Assembly: GCF_036231945.1 (NCBI RefSeq) | Contig: NZ_CP109599.1 | Span: 682,001-746,000, forward strand | Source: Streptomyces sp. NBC_01429 | GTDB lineage: Bacteria > Actinomycetota > Actinomycetes > Streptomycetales > Streptomycetaceae | Direction: 5' to 3' | Length of the DNA stretch: 64,000 nucleotides | Shown: piece by piece, positions 20,608 through 29,168 of the stretch | Layout: the number at the start of each line of letters is the position of its first letter | Numbering within the stretch: position 1 is the first letter of the stretch | Position numbers and translations under genes: made by a program | Notes under the pieces: generated by a model | Told to the model about the DNA's origin: nothing | Databases searched by the model: none | Seen by the model: the letters and a program-made list of their open reading frames with translations, nothing else

Positions 20608-21981
20608 ATGACCGCGACAGGACTGATGTTGCCACGCCGCGTCGCGGCGCCCCTCAGTGTGTCGAGACTTGCCGCCTCCGCCGCCGCGGTCGACGGCGGG
20701 GTGATGAGCAACCCCGAGGTACTGGGGTGGCTCGACAGCCGGCGTCGCGAGCACGCGCAGCGAGTGGAGCGGATACCGTTCGCCGCGTTGCGCGGCTGGG
20801 GCTTCGACGAACGGACGGGCGATCTGCGGCATGTCAGCGGACGGTTCTTCTCGGTGCACGGTCTCCGAGTGCGGTCGGACTTCGGTCCGGTGTCCGCCTG
20901 GTCGCAGCCGATCATCCGGCAGCCGGAGATCGGCATCCTCGGCATCGCGCTGCGGGACTTCGACGGTGTGCCGCATCTGCTGATGCAGGCGAAGCCCGAG
21001 CCGGGGAACGTCAACGGTGTGCAACTGTCGCCGACCGTGCAGGCGACCAAGAGCAACTACCTCAGGGTGCACGGTGGTTCCGCCGTCCCCTACCTGGATC
21101 TCTTCCGCCGCTCGGAACCCGGCGCCGTCGTCTCGGACGTCCTCCAGTCGGAACAGGGCTCGTGGTTCCTGCACAAGCGCAACCGCAACATGATCGTGGA
21201 GGTCGGACCCGAGGCCGAGGCGGGTGAGGACTTCGCCTGGCTGACACTGGGACAGGTCAACGCGCTGCTGCGGCAGGACAACCTGGTCAACATGGACGCG
21301 CGTACCGTCCTGTCCTGCCTCCCGGACTGGCGGCAGGACGACACGCAGCGGGCGCTCCACGCGGATCGGGAGATCCGTAGCTGGATCACGCGGCGGCGGG
21401 CCGAGCACGAGGTCGAGGTGGTGCGAATCGGCCTCGACCAGACCGTGGGCTGGCACCGCACCGCGGAGGAGGTGGCCCACGAGCGGGCGCTGCACTTCAA
21501 GGTGGTGGCGGTCGACGTCTCCTCGCACCGGCGTGAGGTGCCCGCCTGGTCACAGCCGCTGCTCGAACCGTACGGCACGGGCGTCGTGGCCCTGTTCGTC
21601 CGCCGTGTCGACGGCGTACCGCACGCGTTGCTGCGGGCGCGGGCCGAGCCGGGCTTCCTCAACGTGGTCGAGCTGGGCCCTACGGTGCAGTGCGCGCCCG
21701 AGAACTACGCCCATCTGCCCGTGGCCGACCAGCCGCCCTATCTCGCCGAGGCACTGGCCCGCGCCGACGGCGCCGGCTACGACGTGGTCCTGTCGGAGGA
21801 GGGCGGCCGGTTCTGGCACGCCCGGAGCCGTTACCTGATCATCGAGGTGGAGAGCGACTTCCCCGCCCTGTCGGACGATTTCCGTTGGGTGACACCATGT
21901 CAGCTGGACGAGCTGCTCCGCTACAACCATCACGTGAACGTGCAGGCCAGGACCCTGGTTGCGGCGCTGCGGGCGTGGTGA
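20608..21981 (+). CDS. NDP-hexose 2,3-dehydratase
   Basis: A 457-residue protein made of two homologous halves, as in EryBVI/TylCVI/OleV-type 2,3-dehydratases, which start C2 deoxygenation of NDP-4-keto-6-deoxyglucose. Each half carries an AWSQP...QPE/EPYGTG block, a VPHLLMQAKPEPG or VPHALLRARAEPG block and a QLSPTVQ or ELGPTVQ block. ATG 20608 is preferred because AAAGG lies 8 nt upstream and the length fits the family; the frame runs open further upstream without homology. Its end overlaps the 3-ketoreductase start (GTGA), consistent with the two acting in succession. Confidence 0.93.
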   Translation: MTATGLMLPRRVAAPLSVSRLAASAAAVDGGVMSNPEVLGWLDSRRREHAQRVERIPFAALRGWGFDERTGDLRHVSGRFFSVHGLRVRSDFGPVSAWSQPIIRQPEIGILGIALRDFDGVPHLLMQAKPEPGNVNGVQLSPTVQATKSNYLRVHGGSAVPYLDLFRRSEPGAVVSDVLQSEQGSWFLHKRNRNMIVEVGPEAEAGEDFAWLTLGQVNALLRQDNLVNMDARTVLSCLPDWRQDDTQRALHADREIRSWITRRRAEHEVEVVRIGLDQTVGWHRTAEEVAHERALHFKVVAVDVSSHRREVPAWSQPLLEPYGTGVVALFVRRVDGVPHALLRARAEPGFLNVVELGPTVQCAPENYAHLPVADQPPYLAEALARADGAGYDVVLSEEGGRFWHARSRYLIIEVESDFPALSDDFRWVTPCQLDELLRYNHHVNVQARTLVAALRAW

Positions 21982-22997
21982 GCCCGGCCGGGGTCCGGCC
22001 GGTGCGGCTGGGGGCGCTCGCCACGTCGTCCATCGCCCTCAGGCGCGTGCTGCCCACCGCGGTGGGCATGCCGGAGATCGATCTCGTCGCGGTCGCCGGC
22101 AGGTCAGCGGAGAAGACCGGCCGTTTCGCCCAGCAGTTCAGCTGTGCCGCCGAGACGGACTACGCGGCGCTGCTCGATCGCCCGGACGTGGAGGCGGTGT
22201 ACATCTCCACGCCGACGGCGCTGCACCACGAATGGGCGGACCGCGCGCTCCGCGCGGGCAAGCACGTCCTGGTCGAGAAGCCGCTCGGGGTGAACGCCGA
22301 CGAGGCACGCCGGTTGTGCTCCCTCGCGCGGGAGCGCGGTCTCGTGCTGCGGGAGAACTTCATGTTCCCGCACCATCCGCAGCACGCGTTCGCCGCCGGC
22401 CTGGTGCGGCGCGGACGGATCGGCACACCGAGCACGTTCCAGGCGTCCTTCTGTATTCCGCCGCTGCCCGCTGACGACATCCGGTACGCACCCGGCCTCG
22501 GGGGCGGGGCGCTGCTCGACGTGGGCGTCTATCCGTTGCGCGCCGCAGCGCTGCTCCTGGGGCCCGCGCCGCGGGTGGCGGGGGCGACGCTGCGCATCCG
22601 TGCCTCGGACGGGCTCGATCTGTCGGGGCAGGCGTTGCTGGTCTCGTCCTCCGGAGTACTGGCCCAGGTGACCTTCGGCTTCGAGCACGCGTATGCGTCG
22701 TCGTACACGCTGTGGGGAGACCGGGGCCGGCTGTCGGTGCCGCGCGCGTTCACCCCGCCCGCGGCTCACCAGCCGGTTCTGGTGCTGGAGGAACAGGACC
22801 ACGAGGAGCGGTTCACGCTACCGGCGTCGGATCAACTGCGGCTCTGTCTGGCGGACTTCGCGGCCGCGGTGCGCGGGGGCGAAGTGGGTGACCCGAGCGC
22901 GGAGGCCGACCGGCGGCGGGACGCGATCGCCCTGATGGAATGCGTGGACGAAGTACGCGGACGGGCCGTGCGCGTCACGGTCGACGACCGCCCGTGA
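21978..22997 (+). CDS. NDP-hexose 3-ketoreductase (Gfo/Idh/MocA family)
   Basis: A 339-residue oxidoreductase that should reduce the 3-keto intermediate left by the 2,3-dehydratase, giving the 2-deoxysugar. It starts with a Rossmann segment (LGALATSSIALRRVLP), has the family EKPL motif with the catalytic Lys, and GGGALLDVGVYPLR. The pattern resembles SpnN/KijD10-type 3-ketoreductases. GTG 21978 shares 4 nt with the dehydratase stop; I chose it because the frame before it lies wholly inside the dehydratase gene. Confidence 0.9.
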   Translation: MSPAGVRPVRLGALATSSIALRRVLPTAVGMPEIDLVAVAGRSAEKTGRFAQQFSCAAETDYAALLDRPDVEAVYISTPTALHHEWADRALRAGKHVLVEKPLGVNADEARRLCSLARERGLVLRENFMFPHHPQHAFAAGLVRRGRIGTPSTFQASFCIPPLPADDIRYAPGLGGGALLDVGVYPLRAAALLLGPAPRVAGATLRIRASDGLDLSGQALLVSSSGVLAQVTFGFEHAYASSYTLWGDRGRLSVPRAFTPPAAHQPVLVLEEQDHEERFTLPASDQLRLCLADFAAAVRGGEVGDPSAEADRRRDAIALMECVDEVRGRAVRVTVDDRP

Positions 22998-23015
22998 GGA
23001 GCCCCTCCGGCTCGG

Positions 23016-23040
23016 CCGTAACTGCGGCGATCGCGGATGT
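23016..23040 (+). promoter_or_regulatory. Candidate cluster operator upstream of the sulfotransferase genes
   Basis: Reads CCGTAACTGCGGCGATCGCG followed by GATGT on the plus strand, 71 bp before the small ORF at 23112. Best-conserved copy of the element found at 15151-15186 and 20391-20415. It separates the sugar genes from the sulfotransferase unit, so that unit may have its own promoter. Confidence 0.6.
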
Positions 23041-23111
23041 GTCTCCACCACGACAACGCAAGGTTGGAACCGTATCCGTCACTTCTGTACGCATCCACAA
23101 GGAGTGCTGCC

Positions 23112-23288
23112 ATGCACGTCCAGGGCACTGTCCCGATGGAGCACGATCCCGAACCGGTCCCGAAAACCGTTCCTCACACCTCGCTACGGCCGCTCGTCGA
23201 CCGATCCGCACAGCGCAATACCGCTCACGTCCCGGCGCCTCACACCGAATCAGCGCTGAGTGGCGTCCTCAGCGTGACCGGGGGATGA
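23112..23288 (+). CDS. Short ORF (58 residues) coupled to the sulfotransferase
   Basis: A 58-residue ORF of unknown function. ATG 23112 has a good site, AAGGAG at 23099-23104, 7 nt upstream, and its stop overlaps the sulfotransferase start (ATGA). The product is proline-, valine- and threonine-rich with no cysteine, signal peptide or membrane segment. It may be a leader ORF that couples translation, a real small protein, or chance. The strong ribosome site and overlap are the only support. Confidence 0.4.
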   Translation: MHVQGTVPMEHDPEPVPKTVPHTSLRPLVDRSAQRNTAHVPAPHTESALSGVLSVTGG

Positions 23289-24253
23289 CCATGCCAGAAG
23301 CACAGCGCCGATACCTGTCGCCGGAGCACAACAGCGTCCGCTGGGACGACTTTCCGCTGCGCGACGGCGATATCGTCGTCAGTACCCCGCCGAAATCGGG
23401 CACGACATGGGTACAGATGATGTGCGCGTTGCTCATCTTCCAGACGCCCGACCTCCCGCAGCCGCTGGAAGACCTGTCACCGTGGCTGGACCAGCCCACC
23501 TGGTTGGACCGACTGCGTTCACAGGAGGAGGTGTACGCGCGTCTCGCGGCGCAGAAGCACCGCCGTGTCATCAAGACGCACACTCCGCTCGACGGCCTGC
23601 CGATCGACCCGCGCGTCAGCTATGTCGTGGTCGCCAGGCACCCTCTCGACCGGGCCCTGTCCGTCTACCATCAAACCGCCAACATCGACGTCGAGCGAGT
23701 GTCCGCTGCCCAGGACGGCCAGGACGGCCCGGACGCACAGTCCCAACAGGCTGCCCCGGCACTCCCGTCGATGCGCGAATGGCTCCAGTACTGGTGTCTG
23801 CCCCAGCCGACCGACGACCAGGGAATAGAGGTCCCCGAGAGCCTGCACCAGACGATCCATCACCTCTATGACGCGTGGAACCGGCAGACGCAGCCGAACG
23901 TGAAGGTCCTGCACTACGTCGACCTGTGCGACGACCTCGCCGGCCAGATGGCGGCACTGGCCGAGTGGCTGGGCATCACGGTGACCGAGTCGGTCTGGCC
24001 CGATCTGGTGAAGGCCGCGACGTTCGACGAGATGAAGAGTCGCGCGGAGCGACTGGCACCCGACACCGAAATACTCAGGGATCCGGCGAAATTCTTCCGC
24101 GGCGGGCGATCGGGCGACAGTCGGAGCTTTCTCACCGAGGACGATCTCGACGCCTACCGGAAGCGGGTCGGCGCCCTCGCTCCGAAGCCGTTCCTGGACT
24201 GGCTGCACCGCGACCCGCCCGTCACCGGTGAGGGAGCCGCCGCCGACGCGTGA
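23285..24253 (+). CDS. PAPS-dependent sulfotransferase
   Basis: A 322-residue cytosolic-type sulfotransferase (Sulfotransfer_1). The 5'-phosphosulfate loop is TPPKSGTTWVQ (residues 34-44), the 3'-phosphate motif is RHPLDRALSVYHQ (118-130), and FFRGGRSGDSRSFLT near the C-terminus replaces the usual RKGxxGDWKxxFT. It should transfer sulfate from PAPS to a hydroxyl, perhaps on the polyketide or the sugar. ATG 23285 overlaps the preceding short ORF; ATG 23291 is an alternative. It carries its own copy of the shared upstream element, linking it to the cluster. Confidence 0.9.
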   Translation: MTMPEAQRRYLSPEHNSVRWDDFPLRDGDIVVSTPPKSGTTWVQMMCALLIFQTPDLPQPLEDLSPWLDQPTWLDRLRSQEEVYARLAAQKHRRVIKTHTPLDGLPIDPRVSYVVVARHPLDRALSVYHQTANIDVERVSAAQDGQDGPDAQSQQAAPALPSMREWLQYWCLPQPTDDQGIEVPESLHQTIHHLYDAWNRQTQPNVKVLHYVDLCDDLAGQMAALAEWLGITVTESVWPDLVKAATFDEMKSRAERLAPDTEILRDPAKFFRGGRSGDSRSFLTEDDLDAYRKRVGALAPKPFLDWLHRDPPVTGEGAAADA

Positions 24254-24364
24254 AGACCTTCAAGGGGGCGGCATGCTGCCGTCCGCGGCCGGGGCCGAGC
24301 GCTGTTACGAGACGGTCGTGCGTTGGTCCCGAGGCAGGTACACCGACTTCATACGGTGCGGCGC

Positions 24365-25405
24365 ATGCGAAAACAATCTCTGCTGCTCGGCACCGTACTC
24401 GCGCTGACCGTGCCCCTGATGGCAGCCTCTCCGGCGCAGGCCATCAAGGGGGGCACCGAGTCGACCCGGGCCTACTCGTTCATGGGCTCGTTCCAGCCCT
24501 CCTTTCCCGCGCCACCGCGCCCCGACAAACACGGCTGCGGGGTGGAGGTCCTCGCACCGCAATGGGTACTGACCGCCAGCCACTGCGCCGGCAAGAACCC
24601 CACCGGGGCGAGGGTCGGTGTCCCGCGTGGCTGGAAGGTCCGGGTCGGGTCACTGGACACCACGTCCGGAGGTGAGGTCGCCGAAGTCGACCACTACTAC
24701 CGGCTGGCCACCAACCACGACGAAGGAGGGTTCTGGGGCAAGGACCTCGCACTGCTGCACCTGCGGACCCCGGTTCGGGCCAAGCCCGTACGCATCGCCT
24801 CGGCCACGCCCCCGGAGAACACCCCCGTCCGCATCATGGGCTGGGGCATGACCTGCGACGACATCGACGACCCCGCGTGTCTCCCCACACGGCTGCGGGA
24901 GGCCGACACCGTGGTGCAGCCACTCTCGGTCTGTCCCGTGGCCGAGCCCAGCGGAGACCTGTGCGTCGGCAGCCGCGACGGCAGCGTCGCCGCGGCCAAC
25001 ATGGACTCCGGCGGCCCCGCGCTCGTCCGCGACGGCGACGAGTGGGCGCTGGCCGGTGTGGTCAGCGGCCCCGGCGCCAACATCGACTCGCCGCCCACGC
25101 TGTACACCGACGTCGCGCTGCACGCCGACTGGATCAACGGGATCATCTCCGGCACCGACGTCCCCCCGGACGATGCGCGAACCACCGGCGCACGGCTGAG
25201 CGCAGCACCCCGCGGCCCTCCTCGTCCAGGGCAAGCACGCCGGCGCATGGCCCGCGGTCCGGGCAGTGCTCGACCCGGCCGTGCGTGGAGGCCAACTGTG
25301 GGGACCGCGCGTCTTCGGCCTGCGCGGCGAACCCCGACGCGAAGCGCTGTGGAACCACCTGACCGACCACTCCGTCGCGACACGATTGTGGGACGCAAGC
25401 TGTGA
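24365..25405 (+). CDS. Secreted trypsin-like serine protease with foreign C-terminal tail
   Basis: A 346-residue S1-family protease. It has a Sec signal peptide (residues 1-26, cut after SPAQA), mature start IKGGTE, and the triad His73 (TASHC), Asp127 (KDLALLHL) and Ser215 (MDSGGPAL). The catalytic domain ends near ADWINGI (about residue 260). The remaining 85 residues are Arg/Pro-rich and read out of frame over the remnant of a dehydrogenase (25200-25442), so the tail is almost certainly not native. Asp is present at the usual GDSGGP position but the preceding residues are AANM. No link to the polyketide pathway is evident. Confidence 0.85.
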   Translation: MRKQSLLLGTVLALTVPLMAASPAQAIKGGTESTRAYSFMGSFQPSFPAPPRPDKHGCGVEVLAPQWVLTASHCAGKNPTGARVGVPRGWKVRVGSLDTTSGGEVAEVDHYYRLATNHDEGGFWGKDLALLHLRTPVRAKPVRIASATPPENTPVRIMGWGMTCDDIDDPACLPTRLREADTVVQPLSVCPVAEPSGDLCVGSRDGSVAAANMDSGGPALVRDGDEWALAGVVSGPGANIDSPPTLYTDVALHADWINGIISGTDVPPDDARTTGARLSAAPRGPPRPGQARRRMARGPGSARPGRAWRPTVGTARLRPARRTPTRSAVEPPDRPLRRDTIVGRKL

Positions 25406-25442
25406 CCTGACCGGCGCCGACCTCAGCACCATCCCCGGATAG
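25200..25442 (+). pseudogene. C-terminal remnant of a short-chain dehydrogenase
   Basis: In a frame different from the protease, 80 codons encode GKHAGAWPAVRAVLDPAVRG, then LWGPRVFGLRGEP and ATRLWDASCDLTGADLS before a TAG stop, the typical tail of SDR oxidoreductases. An in-frame TGA (25197-25199) cuts it off upstream and no N-terminal part exists. It overlaps the 3' end of the protease frame, which marks a rearrangement junction near 25190. Confidence 0.75.
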
Positions 25443-25533
25443 CCCCGGCACACGAACGGTGACCAACAGGTTGTCGAGCAGGTCGCGGACGGCGGCCGGG
25501 TCGCGGAGCCGCTCGCGAACGTCATCGACGCGG

Positions 25534-26808
25534 TCAGCACGCGGCGGGATCGGATCCTACGGACGCATCAACTCCCGGCGCGCTGCCGGGCGCTGTGACC
25601 CGCAGCACGATCAGCAACGCGGAGGCGAGCAGCACGACGCCGGACACGATGAATACGGTGACGACGCCGCCGATGCCGAACATCAGACCACCGGCGGCAG
25701 CCCCGCCGGCGATAGCGGACTGCACACCTACCACCACGAGCCCGCCCGCGCTCTCCGCCTGGTCAGGCACCATGCGAGTCGACCAGTTCGACCATGCCAC
25801 CGACACACCGCCAAAGGCCAGGCCCCAGAGAACCACCAGAACCGCGTACCCGGCTTGCCCGGCGGGAAGCAGCGCCAGGCCCAGAGCCGCAACGCCCATC
25901 AGCGCCGGCATCAGTGCCAGCGTCAGCCGCAGGCTGATCTCCAGAAGCCACCCGGCCAGCAGCGTGCCCACGAAGTTCGCCACTCCGAAGACGAACAACA
26001 GCAGCGCCAACGCTTCGACGTCGACTTTCACCACACTCTCCAGAGCGGGCCGGATATAGGTGAACAGCGCGTAGTGCCCGATGTGAACCAGCAGCATCCC
26101 GACGATGCCCACCCCGAAGCCCGGGCGCCGCAGCACCTCCCACAACGTACCCAGCCGTGCCGTGCCGCGGGGCGCCATCCGGGGCAGCGCGAACAACTGG
26201 AACACCAACGTCACCACACCGAGCGCGGCTGCCGCGAGGAAGGTGCTGCGCCAGCCGGACAGCTCGCCGAGGTAGCTGCCGAGCGGCACCGCCACGATGG
26301 TCGCCACCGCGATGCCACTGAAGATGATCGATACCGCACGCGGAACCAGAGCCGCGGGCACCAGCCGCATCGCCACCGCCGCCGCCATGCTCCAGAAGCC
26401 ACCCAGCGCGACACCCAGCAGGATCCGCATCAACAACAGCACCATCATGTTGGCGGCTACGGCCACCAGCAGGTTGGATACGATCATCAGGACGGTGAAG
26501 CCGAGCAACACGACCCTTCGGTCGAGCCTCCGGGTCAGGCTCGCCGTCAACAGCCCGGAAAGCATCGCTGCCACCGCCGTGACAGTGACCGCCTGCCCCG
26601 CCAAAGCTTCCGATACTCCCAGGTCGGCGGCCATCGGCGTCAACAAGCTGGCCGGCAGATATTCCGCGGTCAGCAGCCCGAAAACACCCATCGCCAGCGA
26701 GAACACCGCCGCCCACGCCGAAGGGGCCTGCTCGGGCGGTACCAGTTCCCCATCGGCCGCTTCGCCGGGGTTGGTATCGGGCACGGTGCCGCACACATCA
26801 CTGCTCAA
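25534..26808 (-). CDS. MFS efflux transporter (DHA1 type)
   Basis: A 424-residue membrane protein with about 12 hydrophobic helices and the MFS loop signature (RRLDRRVVLLG between helices 2 and 3). Pattern resembles drug or nucleoside exporters such as NepI/AraJ. The start is TTG at 26808, supported by AGGAG 9 nt upstream. Its 66-bp divergent gap with the AraC-type regulator suggests that the regulator controls it. It is next to the cluster edge and could serve self-resistance, but that is inference. Confidence 0.85.
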   Translation of the reverse strand: MSSDVCGTVPDTNPGEAADGELVPPEQAPSAWAAVFSLAMGVFGLLTAEYLPASLLTPMAADLGVSEALAGQAVTVTAVAAMLSGLLTASLTRRLDRRVVLLGFTVLMIVSNLLVAVAANMMVLLLMRILLGVALGGFWSMAAAVAMRLVPAALVPRAVSIIFSGIAVATIVAVPLGSYLGELSGWRSTFLAAAALGVVTLVFQLFALPRMAPRGTARLGTLWEVLRRPGFGVGIVGMLLVHIGHYALFTYIRPALESVVKVDVEALALLLFVFGVANFVGTLLAGWLLEISLRLTLALMPALMGVAALGLALLPAGQAGYAVLVVLWGLAFGGVSVAWSNWSTRMVPDQAESAGGLVVVGVQSAIAGGAAAGGLMFGIGGVVTVFIVSGVVLLASALLIVLRVTAPGSAPGVDASVGSDPAAC

Positions 26809-26874
26809 CTTTTACTTCTCCTGAGTCGCATGAGAGGTTCGAGTCAAGCCTGCACGCGAACTTCAGGATGAGCT

Positions 26875-27894
26875 ATGACAGAAAGTCCGCAATCCTTGAC
26901 CGAGACTCCGGGCGGGGCCACAGGGCAGTTCGCCCTGTCGTCCGACCTCATCAGCGAACTGCTGACCAGCATGCGGCTGCGCGGCGTCCGCTATCGTCGC
27001 GTCCACGTCGGCCCGCGGTTCGGCCTCAGATTCGAAGCCGAGCCCGGCCGTGCCTATTTCCACTTCCTCGCCGTCGGCTCCGCAGTCCTGCGTACCGAGG
27101 ACGGGACTGTCCATGAGCTCTCGGCAGGCAACGCCGTATTCATGCCACACGGCGAGTCCCATCAGCTGCTCTCCGGTCCGGACATACCGGCCCTGGGCAT
27201 GGACAGCTTCGATGCGGTCCCCCTCAGCAACGCGGTGAGTGACGTGGACGCCTGCCCGAGCACCGAACCGAATCCCAGCGCGATCTTCTTCAACGGGTCC
27301 ATGGAGTTCGACCTCGGCGGGATGCAGGGCCTCAGCCAGCTGATGCCCCACGTCATGCTGGTCGATGCCGGAGGGGAGCGGTACCCCGGGCTGCTGCCGA
27401 TCCTCACGTCGATGAGGCGCGAACTCTGCTCCGCACGCGTGGGCTTCGCCGGCATTCTCGCCCGTCTGGCCGAGGTGGCGGCGGCCATGATCGTGCGGGG
27501 CTGGATCGAATGCGGATGCGACAACACCTCCGGCCTCGTGGCCGCGTTGCGCGACCCCCGCCTGGCACGCGCCATCCTGGTCCTGCACAGACAGCCCGGG
27601 CACCACTGGACCGTGGCGGAACTGGCAGCCGAGTGCAATGTCTCCCGGTCTGTCTTCGCAGACCGATTCCAGACCACGATCGGCATGCCGCCTCTCCGTT
27701 ACGCCACGGAGCTGCGGATGCTCCTCGCCGGCCAGTGGCTGGCCGAGGGCACGTCGCCGATCCAGTCCGTGGCGCGACGCCTCGGCTACACCTCTCAGGC
27801 GGCTTTCAGCCGTGCCTTCAAGCGCGTCACGGGCCTGCCGCCCGGCGCCAGCAGAGACACTCCACGTTCCAAGGCTCTCAATGAGGGGGACTGA
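26875..27894 (+). CDS. AraC-family transcriptional regulator
   Basis: A 339-residue regulator. Residues 40-210 form a cupin-type sensing domain (AraC_binding_2-like: FHFLAVGSAVLR, FMPHGESHQL), and residues 225-320 form the double helix-turn-helix (WTVAELAAECNVSRSVFADRF and IQSVARRLGYTSQAAFSRAF). ATG 26875 has AGGATG upstream. Divergent from the MFS gene, which is its likely target. Confidence 0.92.
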   Translation: MTESPQSLTETPGGATGQFALSSDLISELLTSMRLRGVRYRRVHVGPRFGLRFEAEPGRAYFHFLAVGSAVLRTEDGTVHELSAGNAVFMPHGESHQLLSGPDIPALGMDSFDAVPLSNAVSDVDACPSTEPNPSAIFFNGSMEFDLGGMQGLSQLMPHVMLVDAGGERYPGLLPILTSMRRELCSARVGFAGILARLAEVAAAMIVRGWIECGCDNTSGLVAALRDPRLARAILVLHRQPGHHWTVAELAAECNVSRSVFADRFQTTIGMPPLRYATELRMLLAGQWLAEGTSPIQSVARRLGYTSQAAFSRAFKRVTGLPPGASRDTPRSKALNEGD

Positions 27895-27977
27895 CACGGA
27901 GGAAGGCGGGCGACAGGCCCGCAGCCCGGCGGACCCGCGCCTGACTCCTCGCAGCCGTGCCGCCACTCTCCGCCCCG

Positions 27978-28165
27978 AAACGGAATGCCTGCGCAGTCGC
28001 CTCCACCGCCCCTGACTCTCGGCATAAGAGCAGCTCAGCACCCCCTTCCCCTCGGCGATCAGTTCGGGAGCCGGAAGCGGAGGGCCACCGTAGCCCTTCA
28101 CCACGCCGAAGCGGGTCCCATTCATCCAGTCCTCGCGGGCCTGATCGATATCTTCCTGGGACCGG
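27978..28165 (-). pseudogene. Remnant of pirin 3' end plus downstream DNA (direct repeat copy 1)
   Basis: Minus-strand translation gives RSQEDIDQAREDWMNGTRFG followed by GPPLPAPEL, nearly the C-terminal end of the intact pirin at 52856-53821. Similarity runs about 55 bp past the pirin stop, ending at CAGGCATTCCGTTT in both copies. Same orientation as the intact gene, about 24.8 kb away. Diverged (roughly four fifths identical by eye), so the event is old. Confidence 0.8.
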
Positions 28166-28221
28166 CGCGCCGGGTTGGCTCGGTTCGTGGAGCCGGCGGC
28201 TCTCCGGTTGAGCGGACGCAT

Positions 28222-28260
28222 GCCGCCCGGCCTGGCCTCGGGATGGTCCGGCCGGGCGGC
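28222..28260 (-). terminator. Hairpin downstream of FKBP gene
   Basis: Perfect 11-bp inverted repeat GCCGCCCGGCC / GGCCGGGCGGC with a 17-nt loop, 13 bp after the FKBP stop codon. No T run, as is usual in Streptomyces. Confidence 0.6.
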
Positions 28261-28272
28261 GATGAAGCGGTC

Positions 28273-28644
28273 TCAGACACCCAGCAGGTCGACGACGAAG
28301 ACGAGCGTCGAACCGGCCGGGATCTGAGGCGAGGGCGACTGGTTGCCGTAGGCGAGGTGCGGGGGAATGATGAGTTCGCGCCGGCCGCCGACCTTCATTC
28401 CCTCGACGCCCTGGTCCCACCCCTTGATGACCCTCCCGCCCCCCAGCGGGAACCTGAAGGTCTGCCCCCGGTTCCAGGAGGCGTCGAACTCCTCCCCGGT
28501 GGCGAAGGTGACGCCGACGTAGTGGACTTCCACGACGGAACCGGACTTCGCCTCCGCCCCGTCCCCCACGACGATGTCCCTGATCCGCAGGTCGCTGGGG
28601 GCGTCTCCCTCGGGAATATCGATCTCGGGTTTCGACAAGCTCAT
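28273..28644 (-). CDS. FKBP-type peptidyl-prolyl cis-trans isomerase
   Basis: A 123-residue single-domain FKBP, the usual size, cytoplasmic (no signal peptide). Core positions are all present: VEVHYVGV, FDASWNRGQTFRFPLGGG, VIKGWDQGV, PPHLAYGN and STLVFVVDLL. It catalyses prolyl isomerisation in protein folding. Stands alone, convergent toward the pirin remnant, with a strong hairpin after it. Confidence 0.95.
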   Translation of the reverse strand: MSLSKPEIDIPEGDAPSDLRIRDIVVGDGAEAKSGSVVEVHYVGVTFATGEEFDASWNRGQTFRFPLGGGRVIKGWDQGVEGMKVGGRRELIIPPHLAYGNQSPSPQIPAGSTLVFVVDLLGV

Positions 28645-29168
28645 CGCAGCCTCGTTCCTCTCCGCCAGGCCGGGAAGCAGCCGTACGGAGCCCCCGGGAC
28701 GCGTGGTTACTCCACGCGCTCAAGCGGCTACGATAACGCGACTGTCGCATGGACCAGGTACGGGCTGAACACTCTGCGCTTCGGGCGAGTCGGGCTCCGG
28801 AGCGATACTGCGCCGGCCCGGTGTCGTTGAACAGGCTTCGACCGGTCGGAACAGCGGCTGGGCATCGACGACGATCGCAACAAGTAGCCACAGGGGCGCA
28901 GTTCGGATGGCGGCCGCTCATTTCCCTTTGGAGTACCGACGTGAAGGGACCGGGCCTGATGCCGGTGGCCGTCCTCCCGCCCCTCGCGGGGCTCGGGCGG
29001 GCCACCGGCCGACGGTGGAATGCCCAGGAGGCGGCCTGTACGAACGGCGCGGCACCCTCCACGATGACAGATGGGTTCGGGCCTCGGTTCCGAGCATGGT
29101 TCGAAGGGGGCTCCGTGGAGGAGCCGGGCTCGGCACGTCCCGATCGGTGATCGCACGGGAGGACACGG
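28645..29168. other. Intergenic region between FKBP and oxygenase genes
   Basis: This 524-bp region has open frames on both strands but none with recognisable homology. It includes a 7-bp perfect inverted repeat (CGCGTGG-ttact-CCACGCG, 28700-28718) about 56 bp upstream of the FKBP start. It may be decayed coding DNA. Confidence 0.5.
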
